A stretch of DNA of 64,000 bases from Paenibacillus tarimensis (GTDB lineage: Bacteria > Bacillota > Bacilli > Paenibacillales > Paenibacillaceae): positions 248,001 to 312,000 of the forward strand of contig NZ_JAKGAO010000004.1 in assembly GCF_021532315.1 (NCBI RefSeq), written 5' to 3'. Below the pieces are notes generated by a model. The model was not told the origin of the DNA. It saw nothing but the letters and a program-made list of their open reading frames with translations, and did not search any database. The translations under genes and the position numbers were made by a program. This document shows, in pieces, positions 1 through 9,038 of the stretch (position 1 is the first letter of the stretch; each line of letters opens with the position of its first letter).

Positions 1-46
1 CGCTGATAAACCGGCAGAGGAAGATGCGGTTTACAGAGTAAAGTAA
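1..46 (+). CDS. C-terminal tail of an Asp23/Gls24-like protein (partial)
   Basis: The window opens inside a reading frame whose last residues are ADKPAEEDAVYRVK followed by TAA at 44-46. Too little is visible to identify a domain. The assignment to the Asp23/Gls24 (alkaline shock, DUF322) family is inferred only from the next genes, amaP and a DUF2273 gene, which usually follow such a gene between the acetyl-CoA carboxylase genes and nusB in Paenibacillus-like genomes. A tail rich in acidic residues fits that family but is not diagnostic. Confidence 0.4.
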   Translation, partial: ADKPAEEDAVYRVK

Positions 47-164
47 TTGGAACGATCGCTTGGGTTATCTCCCCCTCGTGGACGGCATGCCGCTCGCCTG
101 TAGGGGGATTATTTTCTTATATGCCCAATTCAAGCGGTCATTTCTACATAAGGGGGTAAGAACG

Positions 165-725
165 TTGGCCAAAATTATGGACCGGCTGCTGCTGCTTGTA
201 TACAGTATCATCGGCTTTGCCGTCAGTGTTGTGGCACTTCTTCTGGTCAGCAGGATCATTCCCGAGAGGGAAGCGTTAGACTGGGTGGAATCCTTATATG
301 GAACGGACCGGCTGCTGCAAGGAATAGTTATTACCGTTTCTGTGGTTATTTTGTTAATCAGCCTGCGTTTTCTGTATGTGGCTTTGCGCCGAGGAAACGC
401 ATCTTCTCCTTCCATCGACCAGCGCACTGAGTTTGGGGATATCCGCATTTCTGTGGAAACGGTTGAAAATCTGGCACTTAAAGCCGCTGCCAAACAGCGC
501 GGAGTGAAGGATTTACGCGCACGCATCCGGATTGTAGAATCAGGCCTGGATATTATGCTGCGTACGGTTGTAGACGGGGAAAGCTCCCTTCCGCTTGTTA
601 CAGAGGAAATCCAGCGTGCCGTTAAGGAACATGTGGAGGAAATAACGGGAATACCGGTATCAAGCGTTTCAGTATTTGTAGCCAACATCGTACAAACGCA
701 GACGTTCAAGAGCCGCGTCGAATAA
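165..725 (+). CDS. amaP: AmaP, membrane anchor of Asp23-type envelope stress protein
   Basis: This 186-residue protein has two hydrophobic segments at about residues 8-29 and 51-72, then a soluble Asp23-like domain (ISVETVENLALKAA, then VKEHVEEITGIPVSSVSVFV near the end). AmaP proteins anchor the abundant alkaline shock protein Asp23 to the membrane in Gram-positive bacteria. I chose the TTG at 165 because AAGGGGGTAAG lies just upstream and the protein then begins with a basic residue pair before the first membrane helix; the frame is open from 60 but that upstream part is unlike the family. The gene is followed at 16 bases by a DUF2273 gene, the usual partner. The family call is firm; the exact physiological role here is inferred. 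Confidence 0.8.
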   Translation: MAKIMDRLLLLVYSIIGFAVSVVALLLVSRIIPEREALDWVESLYGTDRLLQGIVITVSVVILLISLRFLYVALRRGNASSPSIDQRTEFGDIRISVETVENLALKAAAKQRGVKDLRARIRIVESGLDIMLRTVVDGESSLPLVTEEIQRAVKEHVEEITGIPVSSVSVFVANIVQTQTFKSRVE

Positions 726-740
726 AGGAGGTCATCGGCG

Positions 741-971
741 ATGTGGAGGGAGATCCTGTCAACGTACGGAGGCCGGATCGCCGGCGTGGCGGCCGGTGTG
801 TTCTTCGGGTGCATTTACTTGATTGCCGGCTTCTGGGACATGCTCTTTTTTGCTTTACTAACGTTTATCGGCTATTATGTTGGAAGACTGAAGGACGAGC
901 GAACCGGACCGGTCTTTCCATGGGAGCGTTTAACCGGTTGGTTAAACGAGCGGTGGAGATGGTTCAAATAG
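741..971 (+). CDS. DUF2273 family small membrane protein
   Basis: A 76-residue protein with two membrane segments, at about residues 12-30 and 32-48, separated by a short loop, and a basic, Trp-rich C-terminus. Length, topology and the GRIAGVAAGVFFG opening fit the DUF2273 family, which almost always sits beside Asp23 and AmaP genes and is thought to belong to the same envelope-stress complex. An AAAGGAGG ribosome site at 724-731 places the ATG at 741. About 112 bases separate it from nusB, so the Asp23-AmaP-DUF2273 group may be transcribed with nusB. No biochemical function is known for the family. Confidence 0.8.
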   Translation: MWREILSTYGGRIAGVAAGVFFGCIYLIAGFWDMLFFALLTFIGYYVGRLKDERTGPVFPWERLTGWLNERWRWFK

Positions 972-1083
972 CCCTGTGATTTCCTCCGTACGCCGGACGT
1001 CGGCTTACAGTCCGTTCGGGGCAGGGAGGAGATCATAGGTTTTTTTCGTTGTTCCCATAACAATTATGCTGCCAGGAGGACAT

Positions 1084-1542
1084 ATGAAGCGGAGATTAGC
1101 GCGTGAGATTGCGGTACAGAGCTTGTACCAGATGGAAATGAATGAAGTATCGGCCGAGGAAGCAGTGGCCATGATTGTCGAAGAAGCGGGACAGGAGGAC
1201 AGTGAAGTGGAAGCTGGCGGGAGCGGGCTGCAGGCGCTTAGCCGGTTCGCATACGAGATGGTTGCAGGTGTAAAGGATCATCTGGCTGAAATCGATGATA
1301 TGCTCCAGCAGTATTTAACAGGCTGGCAGGTGGACAGGCTTTCACGGGTTGACCGACAAATTCTTAGGCTTGCTTACTATGAGCTGGTCTATCGTGAGGA
1401 TGTGCCGCCGAAGGCCGCAGTGAATGAAGCCATAGAACTCGCTAAGCACTTCGGAACGGATGAATCCGGTAAATTTGTTAACGGCGTGCTGGGCAGATTG
1501 CTAAAGGCTGTAGAAGAGTTAAAGGCAAAGGACAAGCAGTAA
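1084..1542 (+). CDS. nusB: Transcription antitermination factor NusB
   Basis: NusB binds the boxA RNA element with NusE (S10) and supports processive transcription of rRNA operons. The 152-residue protein is all helical in character and carries the family hallmarks: the N-terminal MKRRLAREIAVQSLYQME, the middle VDRQILRLAYYEL and the ending PPKAAVNEAIELAKHFG, KFVNGVLGRL. I start it at ATG 1084, eight bases downstream of CCAGGAGGA; an in-frame ATG at 1066 lies upstream of that site and has no ribosome site of its own. folD follows after 30 bases, as in Bacillus. Confidence 0.95.
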   Translation: MKRRLAREIAVQSLYQMEMNEVSAEEAVAMIVEEAGQEDSEVEAGGSGLQALSRFAYEMVAGVKDHLAEIDDMLQQYLTGWQVDRLSRVDRQILRLAYYELVYREDVPPKAAVNEAIELAKHFGTDESGKFVNGVLGRLLKAVEELKAKDKQ

Positions 1543-1572
1543 GCGAACAAACGAACGGAGAGTGGGGATATC

Positions 1573-2433
1573 ATGTCAGCACAGCGAATTGAAGGTAAGG
1601 CGATTTCAGATCAAATCCGTGAAGAACTAAAGAGGGAGACAGCGGAACTGGCAGCCGAGGGCATTAAACCGGGCTTGGCAGTTGTGCTTGTGGGTGAAGA
1701 CGACGCTTCGCAGGTTTATGTCGGCAACAAGGAGAAGGCCTGTCAGCAGATGGGGTTTCATTCCGAGGTACACCGTCTTCCGGCCTCGACAACGCAGCAG
1801 GAGCTGCTTGATCTCGTCGCTTCTCTTAACGCGTCTTCGGCGGTCCATGGAATACTAGTACAGCTGCCGCTGCCTTCTCATATCGACGAAAAGGCGGTTA
1901 TTGATGCCATTAACGCTGAGAAGGATGTGGACGGCTTTCATCCAGTCAATACCGGCAATCTGGTCATCGGTGATGATAGCCTGCTGCCTTGTACGCCAGC
2001 CGGATGTATCGAGCTGATCAAACGTTCGGGTGTATCTATAGCAGGTAAACATGCTGTTGTGATTGGCCGCAGCAATATTGTAGGAAAACCGGTTGCCATG
2101 CTGCTTCTGCGCGAACACGCAACCGTGACAATCTGTCACTCCCGTACCGAAGGAATGGCCGAGATCGCTAAGCAGGCGGATATACTAGTCGTAGCAATCG
2201 GTAAAGCCAAGGCGATTGACTCGCGTTACATCAAGCCGGGCGCAGTTGTGATTGACGTAGGCATCAACCGTCTGGAAGATGGCAAGCTTGCAGGTGATGT
2301 GGACTATGCGGACGCAGTTCAGACAGCCGGATACATTACACCTGTACCAGGTGGAGTAGGCCCTATGACAATTACTATGCTGCTCAAGAATACATTGAAA
2401 GCGGCTAAACGGATACACGGCATCGGGGAGTGA
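1573..2433 (+). CDS. folD: FolD, methylenetetrahydrofolate dehydrogenase/cyclohydrolase
   Basis: FolD interconverts 5,10-methylene-, 5,10-methenyl- and 10-formyl-tetrahydrofolate with NADP, feeding purine and fMet synthesis in the cytosol. The 286-residue protein is of normal length. Visible motifs are [13 protein letters not shown] (catalytic Tyr and Lys), QLPLP, DVDGFHP, the Rossmann segment [14 protein letters not shown] and the C-terminal [20 protein letters not shown] ribosome site precedes ATG 1573. The stop codon touches the start of xseA, pointing to translational coupling within the nusB to dxs cluster. Confidence 0.97.
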   Translation: MSAQRIEGKAISDQIREELKRETAELAAEGIKPGLAVVLVGEDDASQVYVGNKEKACQQMGFHSEVHRLPASTTQQELLDLVASLNASSAVHGILVQLPLPSHIDEKAVIDAINAEKDVDGFHPVNTGNLVIGDDSLLPCTPAGCIELIKRSGVSIAGKHAVVIGRSNIVGKPVAMLLLREHATVTICHSRTEGMAEIAKQADILVVAIGKAKAIDSRYIKPGAVVIDVGINRLEDGKLAGDVDYADAVQTAGYITPVPGGVGPMTITMLLKNTLKAAKRIHGIGE

Positions 2434-2435
2434 TG

Positions 2436-3830
2436 ATGTCTATGGCTAAACAGCCCCGCATTTATTCCATAAAGGAAATTACACGTTATATACGGATGAA
2501 GCTCGAGTCGGACAATCTCCTTGGAGATGTTTGGCTCCGCGGCGAAATCTCTAATTTCACGCATCATTCAAGCGGGCATATGTATTTTACGCTGAAGGAC
2601 AGCGACAGCCGCTTGAAATGCATCATGTTTGCCTCTCATAACCAGCGTCTTCCTTTCATGCCAAGAGAGGGCGCCAAGGTAATGGCAAGGGGCAATTTCT
2701 CTGTTTACGAGCGCGACGGCAACTATCAGTTTTACGTGACCCAGATGCAGCCTGACGGTATTGGCAGCCTGTATCTCGCTTTTGAGCAGCTTAAGAAGAA
2801 ACTGGAGGCTGAAGGGCTGTTTGATCCGGCCCGAAAAAGGCCCATACCGAGGCTTCCCAAAGCGATTGGTGTGGTCACCTCTCCGACGGGAGCGGCTGTG
2901 CGGGATGTGCTTATCACGCTTGAACGCCGGTTTCCGAATGTTCATGTGAGTCTTGTTCCCGTGCTTGTCCAAGGCCCGCAGGCGGCTCCTGCTATTGTAA
3001 AGGCTATTGAGCTTCTTAATCGGGAACGGCAGGTAGACGTGCTGATTGTGGGGCGGGGCGGCGGTTCGCTTGAGGAGCTATGGGCATTCAATGAGGAATC
3101 AGTAGCAAGAGCGATCGCGGGCTCGCTCATCCCGGTCATATCAGCTGTAGGCCATGAGACGGATTACACGATTGCCGATTTTGCTGCGGATTTGCGTGCT
3201 GCTACGCCTACCGCTGCTGCAGAGCTAGCAGTTCCTAACATGCTGGAGCTAAGGCAGCAGGTTGACCAGGCCTCACGGAGGCTCGCAAAGGCTCTTAGAC
3301 ATACGGTACAGGTAAGGAAGGAACGTCTGGCACGTGTGAAGCGTTCACCGTTATTCATGCATCCGCGCAGATACCTGCTTGAGCCTGCACAACGTCTTGA
3401 TCGCTTAAAGGAGCAAATGCGTACTCGTTTTGTGCGCCGTGCGGAGCGCAGCAGAGAGCGTCTGATCCGTCTTCAGGGAACACTTCAGCGGTCTCATCCC
3501 GGGACGCGGGCGGAAGCTGCTGCGGTGAAGCTTACCGATCTGCAGAAGCAGCTTGAAAGCGTTATGCGCCTTAAAATAAGAGAGAGGCGATCGTTGCTTG
3601 GCTCTGCGGTAAGGCAACTCGATGCCCTTAGTCCGCTTAAGGTAATGGCCAGAGGATACGGCCTTGTATATGACGAGAAGGAAGAACGATTGGTGAAATC
3701 GATCCAAGATGTCCAGCCTGGTGATCTGGTTCACGTCCGTCTGGCGGACGGAAGTTTAGACTGCCATGTTTGGGGAATGAAAGGAGAGGGTAAAAGCGGT
3801 GGAACAGAAGGAAAAGACACAGACATTTGA
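2436..3830 (+). CDS. xseA: Exodeoxyribonuclease VII large subunit
   Basis: XseA is the catalytic subunit of exonuclease VII, which degrades single-stranded DNA into oligonucleotides and needs several small XseB subunits. The protein is about 464 residues. The N-terminal OB-fold covers roughly residues 10-110, with GEISNFTHHSSGHMYFTLKD as the family signature. The catalytic core contains GVVTSPTGAAVRD, VGRGGGSLEELW and AVGHETDYTIAD; the C-terminal half is a long basic coiled coil. ATGs at 2433, 2436 and 2442 are all possible; GGGGAG at 2425-2430 best fits 2436 or 2442. The gene overlaps xseB by 32 bases. Confidence 0.96.
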   Translation: MSMAKQPRIYSIKEITRYIRMKLESDNLLGDVWLRGEISNFTHHSSGHMYFTLKDSDSRLKCIMFASHNQRLPFMPREGAKVMARGNFSVYERDGNYQFYVTQMQPDGIGSLYLAFEQLKKKLEAEGLFDPARKRPIPRLPKAIGVVTSPTGAAVRDVLITLERRFPNVHVSLVPVLVQGPQAAPAIVKAIELLNRERQVDVLIVGRGGGSLEELWAFNEESVARAIAGSLIPVISAVGHETDYTIADFAADLRAATPTAAAELAVPNMLELRQQVDQASRRLAKALRHTVQVRKERLARVKRSPLFMHPRRYLLEPAQRLDRLKEQMRTRFVRRAERSRERLIRLQGTLQRSHPGTRAEAAAVKLTDLQKQLESVMRLKIRERRSLLGSAVRQLDALSPLKVMARGYGLVYDEKEERLVKSIQDVQPGDLVHVRLADGSLDCHVWGMKGEGKSGGTEGKDTDI

Positions 3831-4050
3831 AGAAGCGATGGAGCAGCTTGAGGAAATCGTGACAAAGCTTGAAAACGGCGATGTACCGCTCGAAACAGCC
3901 ATTGAGCTGTTTCAAGAGGGAATGAGGCTGTCCCAGCTCTGCGGCAGCAAACTCGAGCATGTGGAACGCAAGATCGAAATGCTGATTGAAACGGAAGACG
4001 GAGTCCAGCGCAAACCGTTTGCTCCAGGCCAAGAGGATCGAGGGGAATAA
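3799..4050 (+). CDS. xseB: Exodeoxyribonuclease VII small subunit
   Basis: An 83-residue helical protein matching XseB, the non-catalytic subunit of exonuclease VII. The signature is TFEEAMEQLEEIVTKLENGD, then ETAIELFQEGMRLSQLC. It starts with GTG at 3799 inside the end of xseA; AAGGAGAGGG at 3781-3790 gives ideal spacing. ispA begins four bases after its stop, so xseA, xseB and ispA are probably translated as a coupled set. Confidence 0.95.
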   Translation: MEQKEKTQTFEEAMEQLEEIVTKLENGDVPLETAIELFQEGMRLSQLCGSKLEHVERKIEMLIETEDGVQRKPFAPGQEDRGE

Positions 4051-4054
4051 CTAG

Positions 4055-4963
4055 ATGCAGATTAGCACAGCTGACTATATAGCAGAGAAAGCCGCAGCCG
4101 TACAGGATGCTCTCCACCAGGCGCTACCGCAGGAATGGGATGTGCCTGAGCGCCTCCGTGAGGCGATGATGTACTCTTTAAACGCAGGAGGCAAGCGTCT
4201 TCGCCCCGTGCTTGTGTTTGCGGCTGCCGAGGCAGTACATGGTGAGGCGGAGGCGGCAGATGCGGCAATGCCGATTGCTTGTGCGATTGAGATGGTACAT
4301 ACGTATTCGCTTATTCATGACGACCTGCCTGCTATGGATGATGATGATTTCCGCCGCGGTAAGCCTACCAATCACAAGGTTTTCGGGGAGGCGGTTGCAA
4401 TCCTGGCTGGTGACGCCCTGCTGACACATGCTTTTTATTGCGTTGCTCAGGCAGCAAAGACGGGCCGTGTATCTGCGGAGGCGACATTGGCTATTGTAGA
4501 GGAGCTCGCTCGTCTTGCCGGTGCCCCGGGCATGGTTGGAGGACAGACAGCCGATTTGCTTGGTGAACAGGGGATTACCACGATCGAGGAGCTCAATTAC
4601 ATACATCTTCACAAGACCAGTGACTTGATTGCGTTCTCAGTGCAGGCAGGGGGACGGGCAGCAGGGGCTAGCCCCCGACAGCTTGAGGCGCTTGGTGTAT
4701 TCGGCAGAAAGCTGGGTCTGGCGTTCCAAATTCAAGATGATATTCTGGATTTGGTTGGTGATGAGGTCAAACTCGGCAAAAAAACGAACAGTGATGTGGA
4801 GCAAAGCAAGGTTACCTATCCTTACCTGCTCGGTATGGATAAGAGCCGTGCAGAAGTCGAAAGGCTCACTGCAGAAGCGAAGCAGGCTGTGGAAGAAGCC
4901 GGTTTTGCTATTACAGACAGGCTGCTGGGTATAGCGGATTACCTGATGAAGAGAGATCATTAA
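4055..4963 (+). CDS. ispA: Polyprenyl (farnesyl/geranyl) diphosphate synthase
   Basis: A short-chain trans-prenyl diphosphate synthase of 302 residues that condenses isopentenyl diphosphate with allylic diphosphates, giving farnesyl diphosphate for undecaprenyl and quinone synthesis. The first Asp-rich motif is DDLPAMDDDDFRRG and the second is QDDILD; GGKRLRP, GQTADL and KTSDLI are the other family blocks. The insert between the aspartates of the first motif is typical of bacterial farnesyl synthases. The gene sits between xseB and dxs, the order found in Bacillus (yqiD). Product chain length cannot be settled from sequence alone. Confidence 0.94.
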   Translation: MQISTADYIAEKAAAVQDALHQALPQEWDVPERLREAMMYSLNAGGKRLRPVLVFAAAEAVHGEAEAADAAMPIACAIEMVHTYSLIHDDLPAMDDDDFRRGKPTNHKVFGEAVAILAGDALLTHAFYCVAQAAKTGRVSAEATLAIVEELARLAGAPGMVGGQTADLLGEQGITTIEELNYIHLHKTSDLIAFSVQAGGRAAGASPRQLEALGVFGRKLGLAFQIQDDILDLVGDEVKLGKKTNSDVEQSKVTYPYLLGMDKSRAEVERLTAEAKQAVEEAGFAITDRLLGIADYLMKRDH

Positions 4964-4986
4964 CGCCAAGCCGGAATGCGCAGGCA

Positions 4987-5016
4987 TTGGGATGAAATGG
5001 CGACATGTGATATAAT
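4987..5016 (+). promoter_or_regulatory. Candidate sigma-A promoter of dxs
   Basis: A perfect TATAAT lies at 5011-5016, with TTGGGA at 4987-4992 and an 18-base spacer. It sits in the 117-base gap between ispA and dxs, about 65 bases before the dxs start. This would let dxs be expressed beyond readthrough from the nusB cluster. The -35 matches the consensus at four of six positions. Confidence 0.5.
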
Positions 5017-5080
5017 AGACGACAACGTTGGACATTCTTTGGACAACAGTGTTTTCAGTCCAAGAAAGCGAGGAAAACAC

Positions 5081-6976
5081 ATGCTGCTCGAACATATCCA
5101 GTGCCCTGAAGACCTCAAGCGTCTATCAGCGGAGCAGCTGGAGCAGTTGGCGGTAGAAATCCGCCAATTCCTTATTGAAAAGCTGTCGGTTACAGGCGGG
5201 CATCTTGCCCCTAACCTGGGCATTGTCGAGCTTACGATTGTGATGCATTACTTATTTGACAGCCCGCGAGATAAATTTATCTATGATGTTGGACATCAGG
5301 CTTATGTACACAAGATGCTGACAGGGCGAATGGGGCGCTTCGACACGCTGCGCAAGTACAAAGGATTGTGCGGTTTTGTCAAACGTGCGGAAAGTGAGCA
5401 TGATGTATGGGAAGCGGGTCACAGCAGTACTTCGCTGTCTGCAGCTATGGGCATGGCTCTTGCAAGAGATCTTCAGGGCGGTAACAACAAGGTGGTGGCC
5501 GTCATTGGAGACGGAGCCCTGACAGGCGGCATGGCTCTGGAGGCGCTGAATCATATCGGCCATGAGAAGAAGAACCTGATCGTTGTACTCAATGACAACG
5601 AGATGTCGATCGCTCCGAATGTTGGGGCCCTCCACAACTACCTGGGCAAAATCCGATCCGACAAGCATTATATTAAAGCCAAGGATGATCTGCAGCATTT
5701 TCTTGGCCGAATACCGGCAATTGGCGGGAAGCTGGCCAAGACGGCGGAACGGCTCAAGGACAGTGTAAAATATATGATGGTGCCCGGCATGTGGTTCGAA
5801 GAGCTGGGGTACACATACTTAGGGCCGGTCGACGGGCATGATATCGATAAACTGCTGGAAACCTTCCAACAGGCTGCTAATGTTGAAGGTCCTGTGCTTA
5901 TTCATGCATTAACGCTAAAAGGCAAAGGATACTCGCCTGCCGAAGCGGATTCGCATAAGTGGCATGGTATTACGCCATATAAGATTGAATCGGGCCAGGT
6001 GTTAAAGGCAGTCGGGCCACCCATGTACACAGAGGTATTCAGCCAGATGCTGATCGAGCTGGCGGAGCAGGACGACAGAATAGTGGCTGTTACTCCTGCT
6101 ATGCCGGGCGGATCGGGTCTTCTGAAGTTTGCGGAACGGTTCCCGAACCGGATGATTGATGTGGGGATCGCTGAGCAGCATGCCGCGACCATGTGCGCCT
6201 CGCTTGCCATGGAAGGTCTGAAACCAGTGTACGCTGTTTATTCGACATTCCTGCAGCGTGCATATGACCAGGTGGTTCATGATATCTGCCGCCAAAACGC
6301 AAATGTGATATTTGCTATTGACCGGGCAGGCTTTGTAGGTCCTGACGGTGAAACGCATCATGGTGTATACGATATGGCTTATTTGCGCCATATCCCTAAT
6401 ATGGTGCTTATGATGCCCAAGGATGAGAATGAGCTGCGCCGTATGATGCGAACGGCAGTGGACTATGATGATGGACCAATCGCTGTCCGCTACCCTCGTG
6501 TAGCCGGCCGGGGGGTTGAAATTGATCCTGAACCGCTGCCGATACCGATTGGCCAGTGGGAAACCGTTCGCGAAGGTGATTCCGCCGTTGTGTTAGCTGC
6601 CGGTCCTATGATCCAGGTAGCCGAAGAGGCGGCAGAGCTGCTGAAGCGCGAGGGGCTGTCCCTGCGAATCGTTAATGCCCGTTTTATAAAGCCTCTAGAT
6701 GCCGAGATGCTGCAGCTTCTGGCAGAAGATCGGCTGCCGATGATCGTTCTGGAGGAAGGAACACAGCATGGGGGACTGGGAAGTGCCGTGCTGGAGCATT
6801 ATTCGCTGCGCGGCGAATATGGCTTGCCCATTCGCATTGTCGGAGTTCCGGACGCCTTTATCGAGCACGGCTCGATCAAGGAACAGCGGGAAGAGGTTGG
6901 ATTAACGGCGGAGCGGGTTGCTGCAGAGGTAAGCGGCATGATGCCGCGTCAGCGGCAGCGGGCGACAGGCCAATAA
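5081..6976 (+). CDS. dxs: 1-deoxy-D-xylulose-5-phosphate synthase
   Basis: Dxs condenses pyruvate and glyceraldehyde 3-phosphate in a thiamine diphosphate-dependent reaction, the first step of the MEP isoprenoid pathway. The 631-residue protein has the usual order: an N-terminal ThDP domain with [10 protein letters not shown] and the [15 protein letters not shown] motif, the central transketolase domain with DVGIAEQHA and [15 protein letters not shown], and a C-terminal transketolase domain. I start at ATG 5081 after GCGAGGAAAAC; the longer open frame upstream is not conserved in Dxs. It lies next to ispA, another isoprenoid gene. Confidence 0.97.
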   Translation: MLLEHIQCPEDLKRLSAEQLEQLAVEIRQFLIEKLSVTGGHLAPNLGIVELTIVMHYLFDSPRDKFIYDVGHQAYVHKMLTGRMGRFDTLRKYKGLCGFVKRAESEHDVWEAGHSSTSLSAAMGMALARDLQGGNNKVVAVIGDGALTGGMALEALNHIGHEKKNLIVVLNDNEMSIAPNVGALHNYLGKIRSDKHYIKAKDDLQHFLGRIPAIGGKLAKTAERLKDSVKYMMVPGMWFEELGYTYLGPVDGHDIDKLLETFQQAANVEGPVLIHALTLKGKGYSPAEADSHKWHGITPYKIESGQVLKAVGPPMYTEVFSQMLIELAEQDDRIVAVTPAMPGGSGLLKFAERFPNRMIDVGIAEQHAATMCASLAMEGLKPVYAVYSTFLQRAYDQVVHDICRQNANVIFAIDRAGFVGPDGETHHGVYDMAYLRHIPNMVLMMPKDENELRRMMRTAVDYDDGPIAVRYPRVAGRGVEIDPEPLPIPIGQWETVREGDSAVVLAAGPMIQVAEEAAELLKREGLSLRIVNARFIKPLDAEMLQLLAEDRLPMIVLEEGTQHGGLGSAVLEHYSLRGEYGLPIRIVGVPDAFIEHGSIKEQREEVGLTAERVAAEVSGMMPRQRQRATGQ

Positions 6977-7003
6977 TGCAAGATGACAGGTGATGGTGAG
7001 TGA

Positions 7004-7822
7004 ATGGCCGACAAGGAACGGATCGATATTTTGCTAGTAGAGCATGGGCATTATGAGAGTCGGGAGAAGGCAAAGGCTGCCTTGATGGCCGGCCTTGTTC
7101 TCGTGAATGGCGAACGGATTGATAAGAGCGGTACAAAAGTGTCCCGTACAGCAGAGATTACGGTTAAGGGCGCTGTTCATCCCTATGTCAGCCGCGGCGG
7201 ACTAAAGCTGGAGAAAGCCATCCGGCATTTTGGGTTGAATCTCGAGGGCTGCGTCATGCTCGATATTGGGGCATCTACTGGCGGGTTCACAGATTGCGCT
7301 CTGCAGAATGGCGCTTCGTATGTATATGCTGTTGATGTGGGGTATAACCAGCTGGACTGGTCGCTTAGACAGGACAGCCGGGTACTGGTTATGGAGCGGA
7401 CTAATTTTCGCTATACACAGCCAGGGGATTTGACAGGACCACCGCCTACCTTTGCCACAATCGACGTTTCATTTATTTCATTAAAACTGATTCTTCCCCC
7501 GCTATCCGGAGTTATTGAACCCGGATCGGGCGTTGTAGCCCTTATCAAGCCACAGTTCGAAGCCGGGCGAGACAAGGTGGGGAAATCAGGGGTTGTACGC
7601 GACGCTGCCGTACATGCTGAAGTTCTCAGCAGTATTCTTGGTTTTGCTGGTGAGCTGGGATTTGGCTTGCATGGTCTTACGTTCTCTCCGATTACTGGAG
7701 GGGAAGGGAACATTGAGTTTCTCGCATACTGGAAGTGGCGCGATGGGGAAGCGAACGTACCGGATTCCGCTGCGATTGATGCTCTTGTAGCTGAAGCCAG
7801 AGGAACCTTCACTGCTGGTTGA
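7004..7822 (+). CDS. tlyA: TlyA family rRNA methyltransferase
   Basis: A 272-residue protein with an N-terminal S4 RNA-binding domain (about residues 1-65) and an FtsJ-like methyltransferase domain. The S-adenosylmethionine site is LDIGASTGGFTDCAL. The K-D-K-E catalytic set can be read in GGLKLEKA, ATIDVSF, LIKPQFE and GEGNIEF. TlyA proteins 2'-O-methylate 16S/23S rRNA in some bacteria and are described as haemolysin-like in older annotation; the Bacillus homologue is YqxC. It follows dxs by 27 bases and closes the nusB cluster, with a terminator downstream. Confidence 0.93.
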   Translation: MADKERIDILLVEHGHYESREKAKAALMAGLVLVNGERIDKSGTKVSRTAEITVKGAVHPYVSRGGLKLEKAIRHFGLNLEGCVMLDIGASTGGFTDCALQNGASYVYAVDVGYNQLDWSLRQDSRVLVMERTNFRYTQPGDLTGPPPTFATIDVSFISLKLILPPLSGVIEPGSGVVALIKPQFEAGRDKVGKSGVVRDAAVHAEVLSSILGFAGELGFGLHGLTFSPITGGEGNIEFLAYWKWRDGEANVPDSAAIDALVAEARGTFTAG

Positions 7823-7849
7823 GCGGATAATGATAGGATTTAGGAGTGA

Positions 7850-7885
7850 AGAGATAAGGCTGCGACTGCGGCTTTATCTCTTTTT
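7850..7885 (+). terminator. Rho-independent terminator after tlyA
   Basis: The inverted repeat AGAGATAAGGC ... GGCTTTATCTCT is followed by TTTTT. It ends the tlyA transcript and separates the nusB cluster from the next gene. Confidence 0.75.
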
Positions 7886-8017
7886 CTATGAAGTACTGGA
7901 AATCTGATTTATGATCTGGTAAACTGAAAGCAAACAAGTGTTCGCAGTTGATACTGACAAGGAATTGCAACCCCTAGGCGCGAATCTTTAAGGTAATGTT
8001 ACCTAAAGAAACGAGGG

Positions 8018-8488
8018 ATGAATTTGGGGAATGCGGCTGATTGGGTCATCATGGTGGTGGCGGGTTCCTTTCTTGCCGTTTGGCTGTTCCGCTCTTTCTA
8101 CGCATGGCTTCATGAGCCTTCAGGATCCCGGGTGGTTCTGCTCGGAGATGGTGAAGAGCTCGCGCCTGACGACGAGAATGTGAAATTTCTCGAGCGATCA
8201 GGCTTTGAAGTAGTTTCCGGCAAACACCGGATTCCTGTCACAATCAGTCTGGACGGTGAGAAGTTAAAGACAAGGTTATATGTGGATTACGTGGCCGAGA
8301 GGGATGGACTTACTTATCTCGTGAAGACGGCCCGTGACCGAATGCCCTACGAGTGGACAGGCAGCGGGCTGCGGGACAGGCTGTTTATGTACGCACTGCT
8401 TGTGCCTGGTACGGAGGGGATTATTATTATGGATGCACGCGACAAATGGATACGGACCCTGACGTTTCGCATAACGGAACAGGGCTAG
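8018..8488 (+). CDS. Membrane-anchored protein of unknown function before argR
   Basis: I do not recognise this 156-residue protein. It has one N-terminal membrane segment (about residues 9-28) and a soluble domain of about 120 residues. The soluble part has a helix-strand layout loosely like PD-(D/E)XK nuclease folds: a strand with VDYVAERDG, a strand with YLVK, and a helix with GLRDRLFMYALL. The acidic residue expected two before the lysine is missing, so activity is doubtful. ATG 8018 is directly preceded by GAGGG; the in-frame TTG at 8024 has better spacing and may be the true start. argR follows after 13 bases, so the two are probably cotranscribed. Confidence 0.75.
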   Translation: MNLGNAADWVIMVVAGSFLAVWLFRSFYAWLHEPSGSRVVLLGDGEELAPDDENVKFLERSGFEVVSGKHRIPVTISLDGEKLKTRLYVDYVAERDGLTYLVKTARDRMPYEWTGSGLRDRLFMYALLVPGTEGIIIMDARDKWIRTLTFRITEQG

Positions 8489-8501
8489 GAGGAACAGTTG
8501 A

Positions 8502-8951
8502 ATGAAGGCAATACGTCACTTGAAGATTAGGGAAATTATTAATAGCGAACCCATTGAGACACAGGATGACCTGGTCGATGCGCTTAAGCGCGGGGGAATG
8601 ATTGTAACCCAGGCTACAGTGTCCAGGGATATTAAGGAACTGCAGCTGATCAAGGTGCCGACCGAAGACGGAAGGTACCGTTACTCGCTCCCCCAGGAGC
8701 AGAAGTTTAATCCGGTTCACAAGCTGCGAAGAGCGATGCTGGATAATTTTGTCCACGTTGATTACACAGACAATCTTGTTGTCATGAAGTGCCTGCCGGG
8801 CACGGCGAATTCTATCGCCGCCTTGATTGATAATATGGAATGGTCTGAAGTGATGGGAACCATATCAGGAGATGATACGATTCTAATCATCTGCAGGACA
8901 AAAGAACATAGTGATGAAATTGTGCAGTCTTTGCTGGATATGCTGAACTGA
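8502..8951 (+). CDS. argR: Arginine repressor ArgR/AhrC
   Basis: A 149-residue arginine-responsive repressor that controls arginine synthesis and catabolism genes as a hexamer. The N-terminal winged helix carries TQATVSRDIKELQLIKV, the DNA recognition helix. The C-terminal domain carries the oligomer and arginine-binding block GTISGDDTILIICR. An AGGAGGAACAG ribosome site precedes the ATG. Its location just before recN is conserved in Bacillales. Confidence 0.96.
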   Translation: MKAIRHLKIREIINSEPIETQDDLVDALKRGGMIVTQATVSRDIKELQLIKVPTEDGRYRYSLPQEQKFNPVHKLRRAMLDNFVHVDYTDNLVVMKCLPGTANSIAALIDNMEWSEVMGTISGDDTILIICRTKEHSDEIVQSLLDMLN

Positions 8952-9038
8952 GTCACGTTCTCGTTTGGGACTTAATTTTTTAATGAATGGCGGATACGCC
9001 AATTACACATGGTAATGAGAGAAGGAGAGGGAGAGAAC

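Noticed and set aside
65-814. Long minus-strand open frame (249 codons) opposite amaP
   Set aside because: Composition is typical of a shadow frame; amaP and DUF2273 on the plus strand have ribosome sites and recognisable domains.
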